Of a stretch of DNA of 64,000 nucleotides, positions 57,626-64,000 are shown piece by piece (position 1 is the stretch's first letter; the number at the start of each line of letters is the position of its first letter). The notes under the pieces are model-generated. The model had not been told where the DNA came from. It saw only the letters and a program-made list of their open reading frames with translations, and ran no database searches. Source of the DNA: Streptomyces sp. NA02950 (GTDB taxonomy: Bacteria > Actinomycetota > Actinomycetes > Streptomycetales > Streptomycetaceae); assembly GCF_013364155.1 (NCBI RefSeq), contig NZ_CP054916.1, positions 6,383,001-6,447,000 on the forward strand. Direction: 5' to 3'. The translations under genes were made by a program, and so were the position numbers.

Positions 57626-58519
57626 ATGACCGACATCCCCCCGGCACGCTCCGTCGCCGTCCTCGGCACCGGCATCATGGGCTCCGGCATGGCCCGTAAC
57701 CTCGCCCGGTCCGGACTCGACACCCGCGTGTGGAACCGCACCCGCTCCAAGGCCGAGCCGCTCACCGCCGACGGCGCGCACGTCACCGGCACCCCCGCAG
57801 AGGCCGTGGACGGCGCCGACGTGGTGCTCACCATGCTGCACGACGGCCAGGCGGCACTGGAGACGATGCGTCAGGCCCAGGACGCGCTGCGCCCCGGCAC
57901 CGTATGGGCCCAGGCCACCACCGCGGGACTGGACGGCCTTGACGCCCTCGCCGCCTTCGCCCGCGAGACGGAGCTCGTGCTCGTCGACTCCCCGGTGCTG
58001 GGCACCAGACAGCCCGCCGAGAGCGGACAGCTGCTGGTGCTCGCCGCGGGCCCGGTCGCGGTCCGTTCCACCGTATGGCCGGTTTTCGACGCCATCGGCA
58101 GCCGTACGGTCTGGGTCGGCGAGAACGGGGAGGAGGCCGCGGCCACCCGGCTCAAGCTGGTGATCAACAGCTGGGTGCTCAACGTCACCCACGGCGCGGC
58201 CGAGGCGCTCGCCCTCGCCAAGGGGCTGGGTGTGGATCCGCGGGGGTTCTTCGACGCCATCGCCGACGGACCGCTGGACAACGGCTATCTACGGGTCAAG
58301 GCGGGGCAGGTGCTCAGCGGCGACCTCGAACCCAGCTTCGCGACCAGGACCGCGGAGAAGGACGCCCGGCTGATCGTGGCGGCCGGGGAGCGCGCCGGGG
58401 TACGGCTGGACGTGGCCGCCGCGGGCGCCGAGCGGTTCCGGCGCGCCATCGCCCAGGGCCACGGCGACGAGGACATGGCGGCCTCGTACTTCGCCAGCTT
58501 CGACGACGGCCGGGGCTGA
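57626..58519 (+). CDS. NAD(P)-dependent beta-hydroxyacid dehydrogenase-like protein
   Basis: A 297-residue enzyme of the 3-hydroxyisobutyrate dehydrogenase/6-phosphogluconate dehydrogenase-like group. NAD(P) site: VAVLGTGIMGSGMARNLARSG. Catalytic region: LVDSPVLGTRQPAESGQLLVLAAG and the Lys in TRLKLVINSWVLNVTHGAAEALALAKGLG. The C-terminal helical domain has FFDAIADGPLDNGYL. TAGCGT lies six bases before ATG, so it may be leaderless. The substrate is unknown. Confidence 0.92.
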   Translation: MTDIPPARSVAVLGTGIMGSGMARNLARSGLDTRVWNRTRSKAEPLTADGAHVTGTPAEAVDGADVVLTMLHDGQAALETMRQAQDALRPGTVWAQATTAGLDGLDALAAFARETELVLVDSPVLGTRQPAESGQLLVLAAGPVAVRSTVWPVFDAIGSRTVWVGENGEEAAATRLKLVINSWVLNVTHGAAEALALAKGLGVDPRGFFDAIADGPLDNGYLRVKAGQVLSGDLEPSFATRTAEKDARLIVAAGERAGVRLDVAAAGAERFRRAIAQGHGDEDMAASYFASFDDGRG

Positions 58520-58531
58520 GGCCCCGCACAC

Positions 58532-58571
58532 CGGTGGCCCGCTTCCGGCCGGAGCCGGCAGCGGGCCACCG
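58532..58571. terminator. bidirectional terminator between the dehydrogenase gene and fabF
   Basis: CGGTGGCCCGCT (58532-58543) pairs perfectly with AGCGGGCCACCG (58560-58571); the loop itself can fold (CCGGC/GCCGG). It lies 12 bases after one stop and 20 before the other. Confidence 0.85.
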
Positions 58572-58591
58572 TGAGGTGAGCGACGTGGCCG

Positions 58592-59854
58592 TCAGACGGT
58601 GCGGAAGGCCAGCACCACGTTGTGTCCGCCGAAGCCGAACGAGTCGTTCAGCGCCGCGATGGTGCCCGCCGGAAGCGCCCGCGGCTCACCGCGCACGACG
58701 TCCGCGTCCGCCTCGGGGTCGAGGTTGTCGATGTTGATCGTCGGCGGGGCGATCCGGTGGTACAGCGCCAGCACACTGGCGACCGTCTCCACACCGCCCG
58801 CGCCGCCGAGCAGATGGCCCGTCATGGACTTGGTGGCGGACAGCGCCATGTGGTCCACGTCCTGGCCGAACACCTTGCGCAGCGCCTTGATCTCGGCGAC
58901 ATCGCCCTGCGGCGTCGAGGTCGCGTGCGCGTTGATGTGCACGATCTCGGCGGGCTTGAGGTCGGTGGCGTCCAGCAGGTTCTGGAGGGCGTGCGCGATC
59001 CCGTTGCCGGACGGCTCCGGCTGGGTGATGTGGTGGGCGTCGGCCGAGATGCCCTGTCCGACGGCCTCGGCGTAGACCCGCGCGCCGCGCTGGGCGGCGT
59101 GCTCAGCCGACTCCAGGACCACCACACCGGCGCCCTCGCCGAGCACGAAGCCGTTGCGGTCGACGTCGTAGGGGCGGGAGGCACCCTGCGGATCGTCGTT
59201 GTTCTTGGACATCGCCATCATGTTGCCGAACGCGGCGATGGGCAGCGGGTGGATGGCCGCCTCGGTGCCGCCGGCGACGACCACATCGGCACGGCCGGTG
59301 CGGATCATCTCGATGGCGTAGCCGATGGCCTCCGCACCCGACGCACAGGCGCTGACCGGGGTGTGGACACCGGCGCGGGCGCCGACCTCCAGACCCACGT
59401 TGGCCGCCGGGCCGTTGGGCATCAGCATCGGCACCGTGTGCGGGGAGACCTTGCGGACGCCCTTCTCCCGCAGCACGTCGTACTGGTCGAGCAGGGTGGT
59501 GACCCCGCCGATACCGGAGGCGACGACCGCGCCCAGCCGGTCGGGGTCCACCGAGCCGTCCTCGCCCGCCTTGGCGGTGAAGCCCGCGTCCGCCCAGGCC
59601 TCACGGGCCGCGATCAGCGCGAACTGCGCCGAGCGGTCCAGCTTGCGGGCCTGCGGCCGGGGGATGACGGTGGCCGGGTCGACCGCGATGCCCGCGGCGA
59701 TCCGGACCGGCAGATCGGCCGCCCAGTCCTGCTCCAGGAGGCTGACACCGGACCGACCGGCGAGCAGGGCCTCCCAGGTCGACGAGGTGTCGCCACCCAG
59801 CGGCGTCGTGGCACCAACACCGGTGACGACCACGGTGCGATTGGTCGAGTTCAC
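58592..59854 (-). CDS. fabF: beta-ketoacyl-ACP synthase II
   Basis: A 420-residue condensing enzyme that extends acyl-ACP with malonyl-ACP in fatty acid synthesis. Catalytic triad: Cys in PVSACASGAEAIGYA, His in INAHATSTPQGDVAE and His in NDSFGFGGHNVVLAF. The start RTVVVTGVGATTPLGGD is canonical; GTG at 59854 is used. It is the last gene of the fabD-fabH-acpP-fabF operon, 68 bp after acpP. Confidence 0.97.
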   Translation of the reverse strand: MNSTNRTVVVTGVGATTPLGGDTSSTWEALLAGRSGVSLLEQDWAADLPVRIAAGIAVDPATVIPRPQARKLDRSAQFALIAAREAWADAGFTAKAGEDGSVDPDRLGAVVASGIGGVTTLLDQYDVLREKGVRKVSPHTVPMLMPNGPAANVGLEVGARAGVHTPVSACASGAEAIGYAIEMIRTGRADVVVAGGTEAAIHPLPIAAFGNMMAMSKNNDDPQGASRPYDVDRNGFVLGEGAGVVVLESAEHAAQRGARVYAEAVGQGISADAHHITQPEPSGNGIAHALQNLLDATDLKPAEIVHINAHATSTPQGDVAEIKALRKVFGQDVDHMALSATKSMTGHLLGGAGGVETVASVLALYHRIAPPTINIDNLDPEADADVVRGEPRALPAGTIAALNDSFGFGGHNVVLAFRTV

Positions 59855-59922
59855 AGGAATTCTTACTCCACGTGTAGAGGGTGCTGGACCTGCCACCGCA
59901 TGGGTGGCGACGAGCCCTCGGC

Positions 59923-60171
59923 TCAGCCCTGGTGCTTGACGATGTAGTCGACGGCGTCGCCGACGGTCTTGAGGTTCTTGACGTCGTCGTCCGGGATCTT
60001 GACGTCGAAGCGCTCTTCGGCGGCGACGACGACCTCGACCATGGACAGCGAGTCGACGTCCAGGTCGTCCGTGAAGGACTTGTCCAGCAGGACGTCCTCG
60101 GTCGGGATACCGGCGATCTCGTTGACGATCTCGGCGAGACCCTCGAGGATCTCTTCCTGAGTGGCGGCCAT
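59923..60171 (-). CDS. acpP: acyl carrier protein
   Basis: An 82-residue acidic carrier that holds growing acyl chains on a phosphopantetheine arm. The attachment Ser is S41 in DLDVDSLSMVEVVVA. Sequence and length are typical of type II fatty acid synthase ACP (AATQEEILEGLAEIVNEIAG). It lies between fabH and fabF. Confidence 0.97.
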   Translation of the reverse strand: MAATQEEILEGLAEIVNEIAGIPTEDVLLDKSFTDDLDVDSLSMVEVVVAAEERFDVKIPDDDVKNLKTVGDAVDYIVKHQG

Positions 60172-60254
60172 TGCGGCGCTCCTTCTTCGGTGTGTTGCGG
60201 TTGGGTGCGCAGCGTCCCGGTCGTACGGGGCTGCGTGGATATGGACTATGGAGC

Positions 60255-61265
60255 CTAAGGGAGGGTAACGACCGTCGCTGCGTAGACGAGACCCGCTCCG
60301 AATCCGATGACGAGCGCGGTGTCGCCGCTCTTCGCCTGCCCCGTCGCCAACAGCCGCTCCATGGCGAGCGGAATGGAGGCGGCCGAGGTGTTGCCGGTGG
60401 TCTCCACGTCACGGGCGACCGTGACGTGCTCCGGCAGCTTGAGGGTTTTGATCATCGAGTCGATGATCCGCAGATTGGCCTGGTGGGGGATGAACGCGTC
60501 GAGGTCGTCGGCGGTGATCCCGGCCTCGTCCAGGGCCTGCTGGGCGACCTTGGCCATCTCGTACACGGCCCAGCGGAAGACCGCCTGGCCCTCCTGCCGG
60601 AGCGCGGGGAAACGTACCTCCTCGCTGCTCCGTTCGCGGTAGACATCCCAGGGCAGCGTCTGGCTGATGGTGTCGGACTTGTCGCCCTCCGAGCCCCAGA
60701 CGGTCGGGCCGATCGCGGGCTCCTTGGACGGGCCGACCACCACCGCGCCCGCGCCGTCACCGAACAGGAAGGCCGTGGCCCGGTCCTCCAGATCGGTCAG
60801 ATCGGACAGCCGCTCGACGCCGATGATCAGCACATGCTCCGCGGTGCCGTCGGTGACCATGCCCTTGGCCAGGGCCACTCCGTAGCCGAAGCCCGCACAG
60901 CCCGCCGAGATGTCGAACGCGGCCGGCTTGCCGGTGCCGAGCAGGTGCGCGATCTCGGTGGCGACCGCCGGGGTCTGCTTGAAGTGCGAGACCGTCGAGA
61001 CGATCACGGCGCCGATCTGCTCGGGCGTCAGCCCCGCGTCCGCGATGGCCTTGCCGCCCGCCTCGACCGACATCTGGGCGACCGTCTCGTCCGGTCCGGC
61101 CCAGTGACGGGTGGCGATGCCCGAGCGGCTGCGGATCCACTCGTCCGAGGAGTCGATGTGCTTGAGGATCTCCTCGTTCGGCACCACCCGGGTCGGACGG
61201 TAGCCGCCGACACCGAGGATGCGCGCGTACGGTGCGCCCTTACTGGGCTTGATCTTCGCGGTCAT
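60255..61265 (-). CDS. fabH: beta-ketoacyl-ACP synthase III
   Basis: A 336-residue enzyme that starts fatty acid synthesis by joining an acyl-CoA primer (often branched in streptomycetes) to malonyl-ACP. Catalytic residues: Cys in FDISAGCAGFGYGVALA, His in FIPHQANLRIIDS and Asn in TTGNTSAASIPLAM. The start ATG overlaps the fabD stop (ATGA), so translation is coupled. Confidence 0.97.
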   Translation of the reverse strand: MTAKIKPSKGAPYARILGVGGYRPTRVVPNEEILKHIDSSDEWIRSRSGIATRHWAGPDETVAQMSVEAGGKAIADAGLTPEQIGAVIVSTVSHFKQTPAVATEIAHLLGTGKPAAFDISAGCAGFGYGVALAKGMVTDGTAEHVLIIGVERLSDLTDLEDRATAFLFGDGAGAVVVGPSKEPAIGPTVWGSEGDKSDTISQTLPWDVYRERSSEEVRFPALRQEGQAVFRWAVYEMAKVAQQALDEAGITADDLDAFIPHQANLRIIDSMIKTLKLPEHVTVARDVETTGNTSAASIPLAMERLLATGQAKSGDTALVIGFGAGLVYAATVVTLP

Positions 61266-62257
61266 GCGTCTCGGAGCTCCTGTTCGGCCGGTGTGGCGGC
61301 GGCGGGGTCGGCATGCTCGGCGATCAGCGCGCGGGCCGCGTCGAGGTCGTCCGGCGTCTTGAGCGGCACGTTCACCACGCCCGGCAGCGCGCGCTTGGCG
61401 ATACCGGTGAGCGTCCCGCCCGGGGCCAGCTCGATCAGCCCGGTGACACCCAGCTCCTGGAAGGTCCCCATGCACAGGTCCCAGCGGACCGGGTTGGACA
61501 CCTGGGCGACCAGCCGCTCGATCACCTCGGTACCGGAGGTCACCACCTTGCCGTCGCGGTTGGAGACGTAAGCGGTGCGCGGGTCGGCGACCGGAACACC
61601 TGCGACCAGGGCCTCGAGCGTGGCGACCGCCGGGGTCATGTGGTCGGTGTGGAAGGCACCGGCCACCTTGAGCGGAACGACGCGGCGCACGCCCTCCGGC
61701 TTGTCCTCGGCCAGCGCCGCCAGCTGCTCGGCGGTGCCCGCGGCCACGATCTGCCCGGCGCCGTTGACATTGGCCGGGGTCAGCCCGTGCTTGTCGAGGT
61801 GTGCGACGACCTCGTCCTGCTCACCACCCAGTATGGCGGCCATACCGGTCTCGGCGCGGCTCGCGGCGTCCGCCATGGCCAGGCCACGGCGGCGGACCAG
61901 CACCATGGCCGCCTCGTCGGTCAGCACCCCGGACACCGCGGCGGCGGTGATCTCACCGACGCTGTGGCCCGCGGCGGCGCCCAGCCGGTGCGCCGAGGCG
62001 GCCGGACCGGAGGGGGCTCCGGCGCCGTCGGAGAACAGGGCGTGGGCGGCGACGAGACCGGCGGCCACCAGCAGCGGCTGGGCCACCGCGGTGTCGCGGA
62101 TCTCCTCCTCGTCGGCCTTGGTGCCGTAGTGGATCAAGTCCAGGCCGGAAACGGCCGACCACCAGGTCAGACGTTCGGTGACACCGGGGAGGTCGAGCCA
62201 GGGGGTCAGGAAGCCGGGCTTTTGAGCGCCCTGGCCGGGAGCGACGAGTACGAGCAC
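61262..62257 (-). CDS. fabD: malonyl-CoA:ACP transacylase
   Basis: A 331-residue acyltransferase that loads malonyl groups onto ACP. Motifs: LVLVAPGQGAQKPGFL at the start, nucleophile Ser in GAAAGHSVGEITAAAVSG, Arg in RRRGLAMADA, His in VAGAFHTDHM. GTG 62257 gives MLVLVAPGQ, the standard start; GTG 62263 would add two residues. First gene of the fab operon, directly behind the FasR gene and a palindromic operator. Confidence 0.96.
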   Translation of the reverse strand: MLVLVAPGQGAQKPGFLTPWLDLPGVTERLTWWSAVSGLDLIHYGTKADEEEIRDTAVAQPLLVAAGLVAAHALFSDGAGAPSGPAASAHRLGAAAGHSVGEITAAAVSGVLTDEAAMVLVRRRGLAMADAASRAETGMAAILGGEQDEVVAHLDKHGLTPANVNGAGQIVAAGTAEQLAALAEDKPEGVRRVVPLKVAGAFHTDHMTPAVATLEALVAGVPVADPRTAYVSNRDGKVVTSGTEVIERLVAQVSNPVRWDLCMGTFQELGVTGLIELAPGGTLTGIAKRALPGVVNVPLKTPDDLDAARALIAEHADPAAATPAEQELRDA

Positions 62258-62325
62258 TCTCACACTCTCTCTTGTGGGTGGTCCGGCTCGCCCGTGAGGA
62301 CAAGGACGAAGAACCGTCAGGGGAA

Positions 62326-62342
62326 TTGTTGGACTCCAACAA
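62326..62342 (-). promoter_or_regulatory. perfect palindrome TTGTTGGA-C-TCCAACAA, candidate FasR operator
   Basis: A 17-bp dyad sits between fasR and fabD, 69 bases before the fabD start codon and four bases after the fasR stop codon. FasR is known to activate the fabDHPF operon by binding its upstream region in S. coelicolor; this is the only strong dyad in that region. Confidence 0.65.
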
Positions 62343-62346
62343 AGGG

Positions 62347-63531
62347 TCAGGAAAGTATGTCTCCATCGGCGAGCCGACCCAGGATCAGGGCTATGCGCAG
62401 CGTAAACGCCGACCTGACGTCGGACGGTGACCACCCGGTGACGTCGGTCACACGTCGCAGCCGGTAGCGGACGGTGTTGGGGTGTACGAAGAGCATCCGG
62501 GCCGCGCCCTCCAGGCTGCTGGCCTGTTCCAGGTACACACTCAGCGTCTCCAGCAGCGCGGAGCCCGCTTCCTCCAGTGGTCTGTAGATCTCCTCCACCA
62601 ACTGCTCACGGGCGGCCGGATCCCCGGCCATCGCCCGCTCCGGCAGCAGATCGTCCGCCAGCACCGGCCGCGGGGCGTCCGGCCAGGCGGTGCACGCCTT
62701 CAGTCCCGCCGCGGCGGCCCCCGCCGAGCGGGTCGCCGCCAGCAGGTCGGAGACCACCGGACCGGCCACCACCGGGCCCGGGGCGTACGGCCCGATCAGT
62801 GCCTTCGCCGCCTGGAGCGGATTGTCCGAACCGCCCGCGACCACCACCAGACGGTCGCCGAGCACCCCGGTGAGCACCTGGAGCTTGGCGTGCCGGGCGG
62901 CCCGCCGGATCGCCTCCACGGTCAGCTCGCTGTCCCCGTCCGGGGCGGTGCCCAGCACCACGCACACATGCTCGGGCGCGTTCCAGCCGAGGGCGGCGGC
63001 GCGGGACAGCGCCCCCTCGTCCGCCTCGCCCGACAGCACCGCGTTGACCACCAGCGACTCCAGCCGGGCGTCCCAGGCGCCGCGCGCCTCGGCCGCCTGC
63101 GCGTACACCTGGGCGGTGGCGAACGCGATCTCCCGCGCGTACACCAGCAGCGCCTCGCGCAGCGCCGACTCGTCGCCCGGAGCCGCCACGTCGTCGATCG
63201 CGGACTCCATGACCTCGATGGTGGTCCGCACCATCTCCACGGTCTGCCGCAGGGTGATCGCCCGGGTCAGCTCGCGCGGGGCGGTGCCGAAGACATCGGT
63301 GCTGATCGCCTGTGGGGCCTCCGGATGCCGGAACCACTCGGTGAAGGCCGCGATACCCGCCTGTGCCACCAGACCGATCCAGGAGCGGTTCTCGGGCGGC
63401 ATCGCCCGGTACCACGGCAGCTGTTCGTCCATGCGCGCGATGGCGCCGGCGGCCAGCTTCCCGGACGACTTCTCCAGGCGGCGCAGGGTGGCACTGTGGG
63501 GATGCGGGAGGTTCGCGGCTGGTTCAGGCAC
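62347..63531 (-). CDS. fasR: fatty acid biosynthesis activator FasR (PucR/CdaR-type)
   Basis: A 394-residue transcriptional activator. The C-terminal DNA-binding segment is ARMLFVHPNTVRYRLRRVTD then VTGWSPSDVRSAFTLRIAL, the HTH_30 type, preceded by a GGDEF-like CdaR middle region (VCVVLGTAPDGDSELTVEAI, DRLVVVAGGSD) and an N-terminal helical domain (AIARMDEQLPWYRAMPPENR). It lies directly upstream of fabD in the same direction, the arrangement of the S. coelicolor FasR gene. The start is GTG 63531. Confidence 0.95.
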   Translation of the reverse strand: MPEPAANLPHPHSATLRRLEKSSGKLAAGAIARMDEQLPWYRAMPPENRSWIGLVAQAGIAAFTEWFRHPEAPQAISTDVFGTAPRELTRAITLRQTVEMVRTTIEVMESAIDDVAAPGDESALREALLVYAREIAFATAQVYAQAAEARGAWDARLESLVVNAVLSGEADEGALSRAAALGWNAPEHVCVVLGTAPDGDSELTVEAIRRAARHAKLQVLTGVLGDRLVVVAGGSDNPLQAAKALIGPYAPGPVVAGPVVSDLLAATRSAGAAAAGLKACTAWPDAPRPVLADDLLPERAMAGDPAAREQLVEEIYRPLEEAGSALLETLSVYLEQASSLEGAARMLFVHPNTVRYRLRRVTDVTGWSPSDVRSAFTLRIALILGRLADGDILS

Positions 63532-63589
63532 GAGGACAAGACTGCCTTATCGGATGGCGTACGCGGGGGGCGGGGAGGTCGGAGGAGGC

Positions 63590-63656
63590 AGAAAGGGGAG
63601 AGGAGGGGAGAGGAGGGAGAGGAGGGAGAGGAGGGAGAGGAGGGAGAGGAGGGGAG
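63590..63656 (+). repeat. 67-base uninterrupted purine tract of GGAGGGAGA repeats
   Basis: The plus strand from 63590 to 63656 has no pyrimidine and consists mostly of a 9-base unit GGAGGGAGA repeated about five times. It lies in the divergent region between fasR and the pirin gene, and may fold into a triplex or G-quadruplex. Confidence 0.85.
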
Positions 63657-63665
63657 CGCACTACC

Positions 63666-64000
63666 GTGGACCGCGTGATGTGGATACAGCGGTCCGGTGC
63701 ACGGTATCCGGGCGGGGACGGCGCCGGCATCGAGACGCGCCACGCCTTTTCCTTCTCCGGCCACTACGACCCGGACAATGTGCGGTTCGGGCTGCTCGTG
63801 GCGTGCAACGAGGAGCGTCTCGCGCCCGGCGCGGGCTTCGCCGAGCACCCCCACCGCGATCTGGAGATCGTGACCTGGGTGGTCGCGGGCGAGCTCACCC
63901 ACGAGGACTCCACCGGTGCCCGGACCGTGGTGCGCCCCGGCGATGTCCAGCGGCTCAGCGCGGGCAGTGGGGTGCGTCACACCGAGCGGAACGCGGGCGC
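63666..64000 (+). CDS. pirin family protein, N-terminal part (runs off the window)
   Basis: At least 111 residues of a pirin-like cupin: RHAFSFSGHYDPDNVRFGLL, GFAEHPHRDLEIVTWVVAGE with two metal-binding His and Glu, LTHEDSTGARTVVRPGDVQR and SAGSGVRHTERN. The metal-site residues HPHRDLE are intact. Pirins bind iron and act as quercetinases or redox-sensing cofactors; which applies here is unknown. GTG 63666 or ATG 63678 is the start. A long purine tract lies just upstream. Confidence 0.88.
   Translation, partial: MDRVMWIQRSGARYPGGDGAGIETRHAFSFSGHYDPDNVRFGLLVACNEERLAPGAGFAEHPHRDLEIVTWVVAGELTHEDSTGARTVVRPGDVQRLSAGSGVRHTERNAG

Overview
The window is high-GC actinobacterial DNA, almost certainly a Streptomyces chromosome. 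GC is very high at third codon positions, GTG starts are common, and the gene set is typical: dnaG next to an HrdA-like sigma factor, a fasR-fabD-fabH-acpP-fabF block, DUF3145, an SCO2400-family protein, a TIGR04222 protein and many Tat or Sec exported proteins. No CRISPR array or rRNA was seen. Three tRNA genes lie at 24.3-24.7 kb.

Layout. 0-2 kb: a two-component pair on the minus strand (the sensor runs off the left edge) and a lysine-rich secreted protein, separated by a cluster of TCAGC half-sites. 2.1-4.0 kb: a group II intron with its reverse transcriptase, directly behind a strong terminator hairpin. 4.1-10.5 kb: housekeeping and membrane genes (TauE/SafE permease, TIGR04222 protein, cupin, CutA, YdcF/SanA-like protein, adenine/adenosine deaminase, MarR-like regulator), with two copies of a 125-bp intergenic repeat. 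10.6-15.4 kb: assimilatory nitrate reductase, sirohydrochlorin chelatase and a dGTPase, with a GlnR-like operator in the divergent region. 15.4-16.9 kb: a MITE and a frameshifted IS701-family element stacked on CTAG sites. 17.2-24.1 kb: ferredoxin-reductase-like flavoprotein, dnaG, sigma factor, xylulokinase-like kinase and a small YtxH-type protein.

24.7-36.3 kb is the accessory part. It starts just after a tRNA with a CAU anticodon. It holds an IS30 remnant, an MFS pump, a divergent SDR/LysR pair and several broken genes (FtsK/EccC tail, methyltransferase, PucR tail, transposase fragment, truncated histidine kinase). Among these sits an intact vdcBCD operon for non-oxidative vanillate decarboxylation, next to a divergent AraC-type regulator.

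36.4-58.5 kb carries mostly exported proteins and enzymes: FG-GAP lipoprotein, thioredoxin, histidine phosphatase, OsmC, SMP-30 lactonase, CurA-like reductase, secreted intradiol dioxygenase, PAF-AH-like hydrolase, GH3 beta-glucosidase with a divergent TetR regulator, and SGNH lipoprotein. A second complete MITE (48.7 kb) has different ends from the first but a related core. 58.6-63.5 kb is the type II fatty acid synthase operon with its activator FasR, and a pirin gene runs off the right edge.

Working together: NasA plus siroheme synthesis serve nitrate assimilation. VdcBCD, the secreted dioxygenase and the GH3 enzyme suggest use of plant aromatic and cell-wall material. FasR and the fab genes make malonyl-ACP and extend fatty acids. 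Points most worth a second look are the two MITEs and the IS sharing CTAG targets, the intron placed at a terminator, a two-member family of small secreted proteins (30.0 and 49.9 kb), and several strong palindromic operators of unknown or only inferred regulators.
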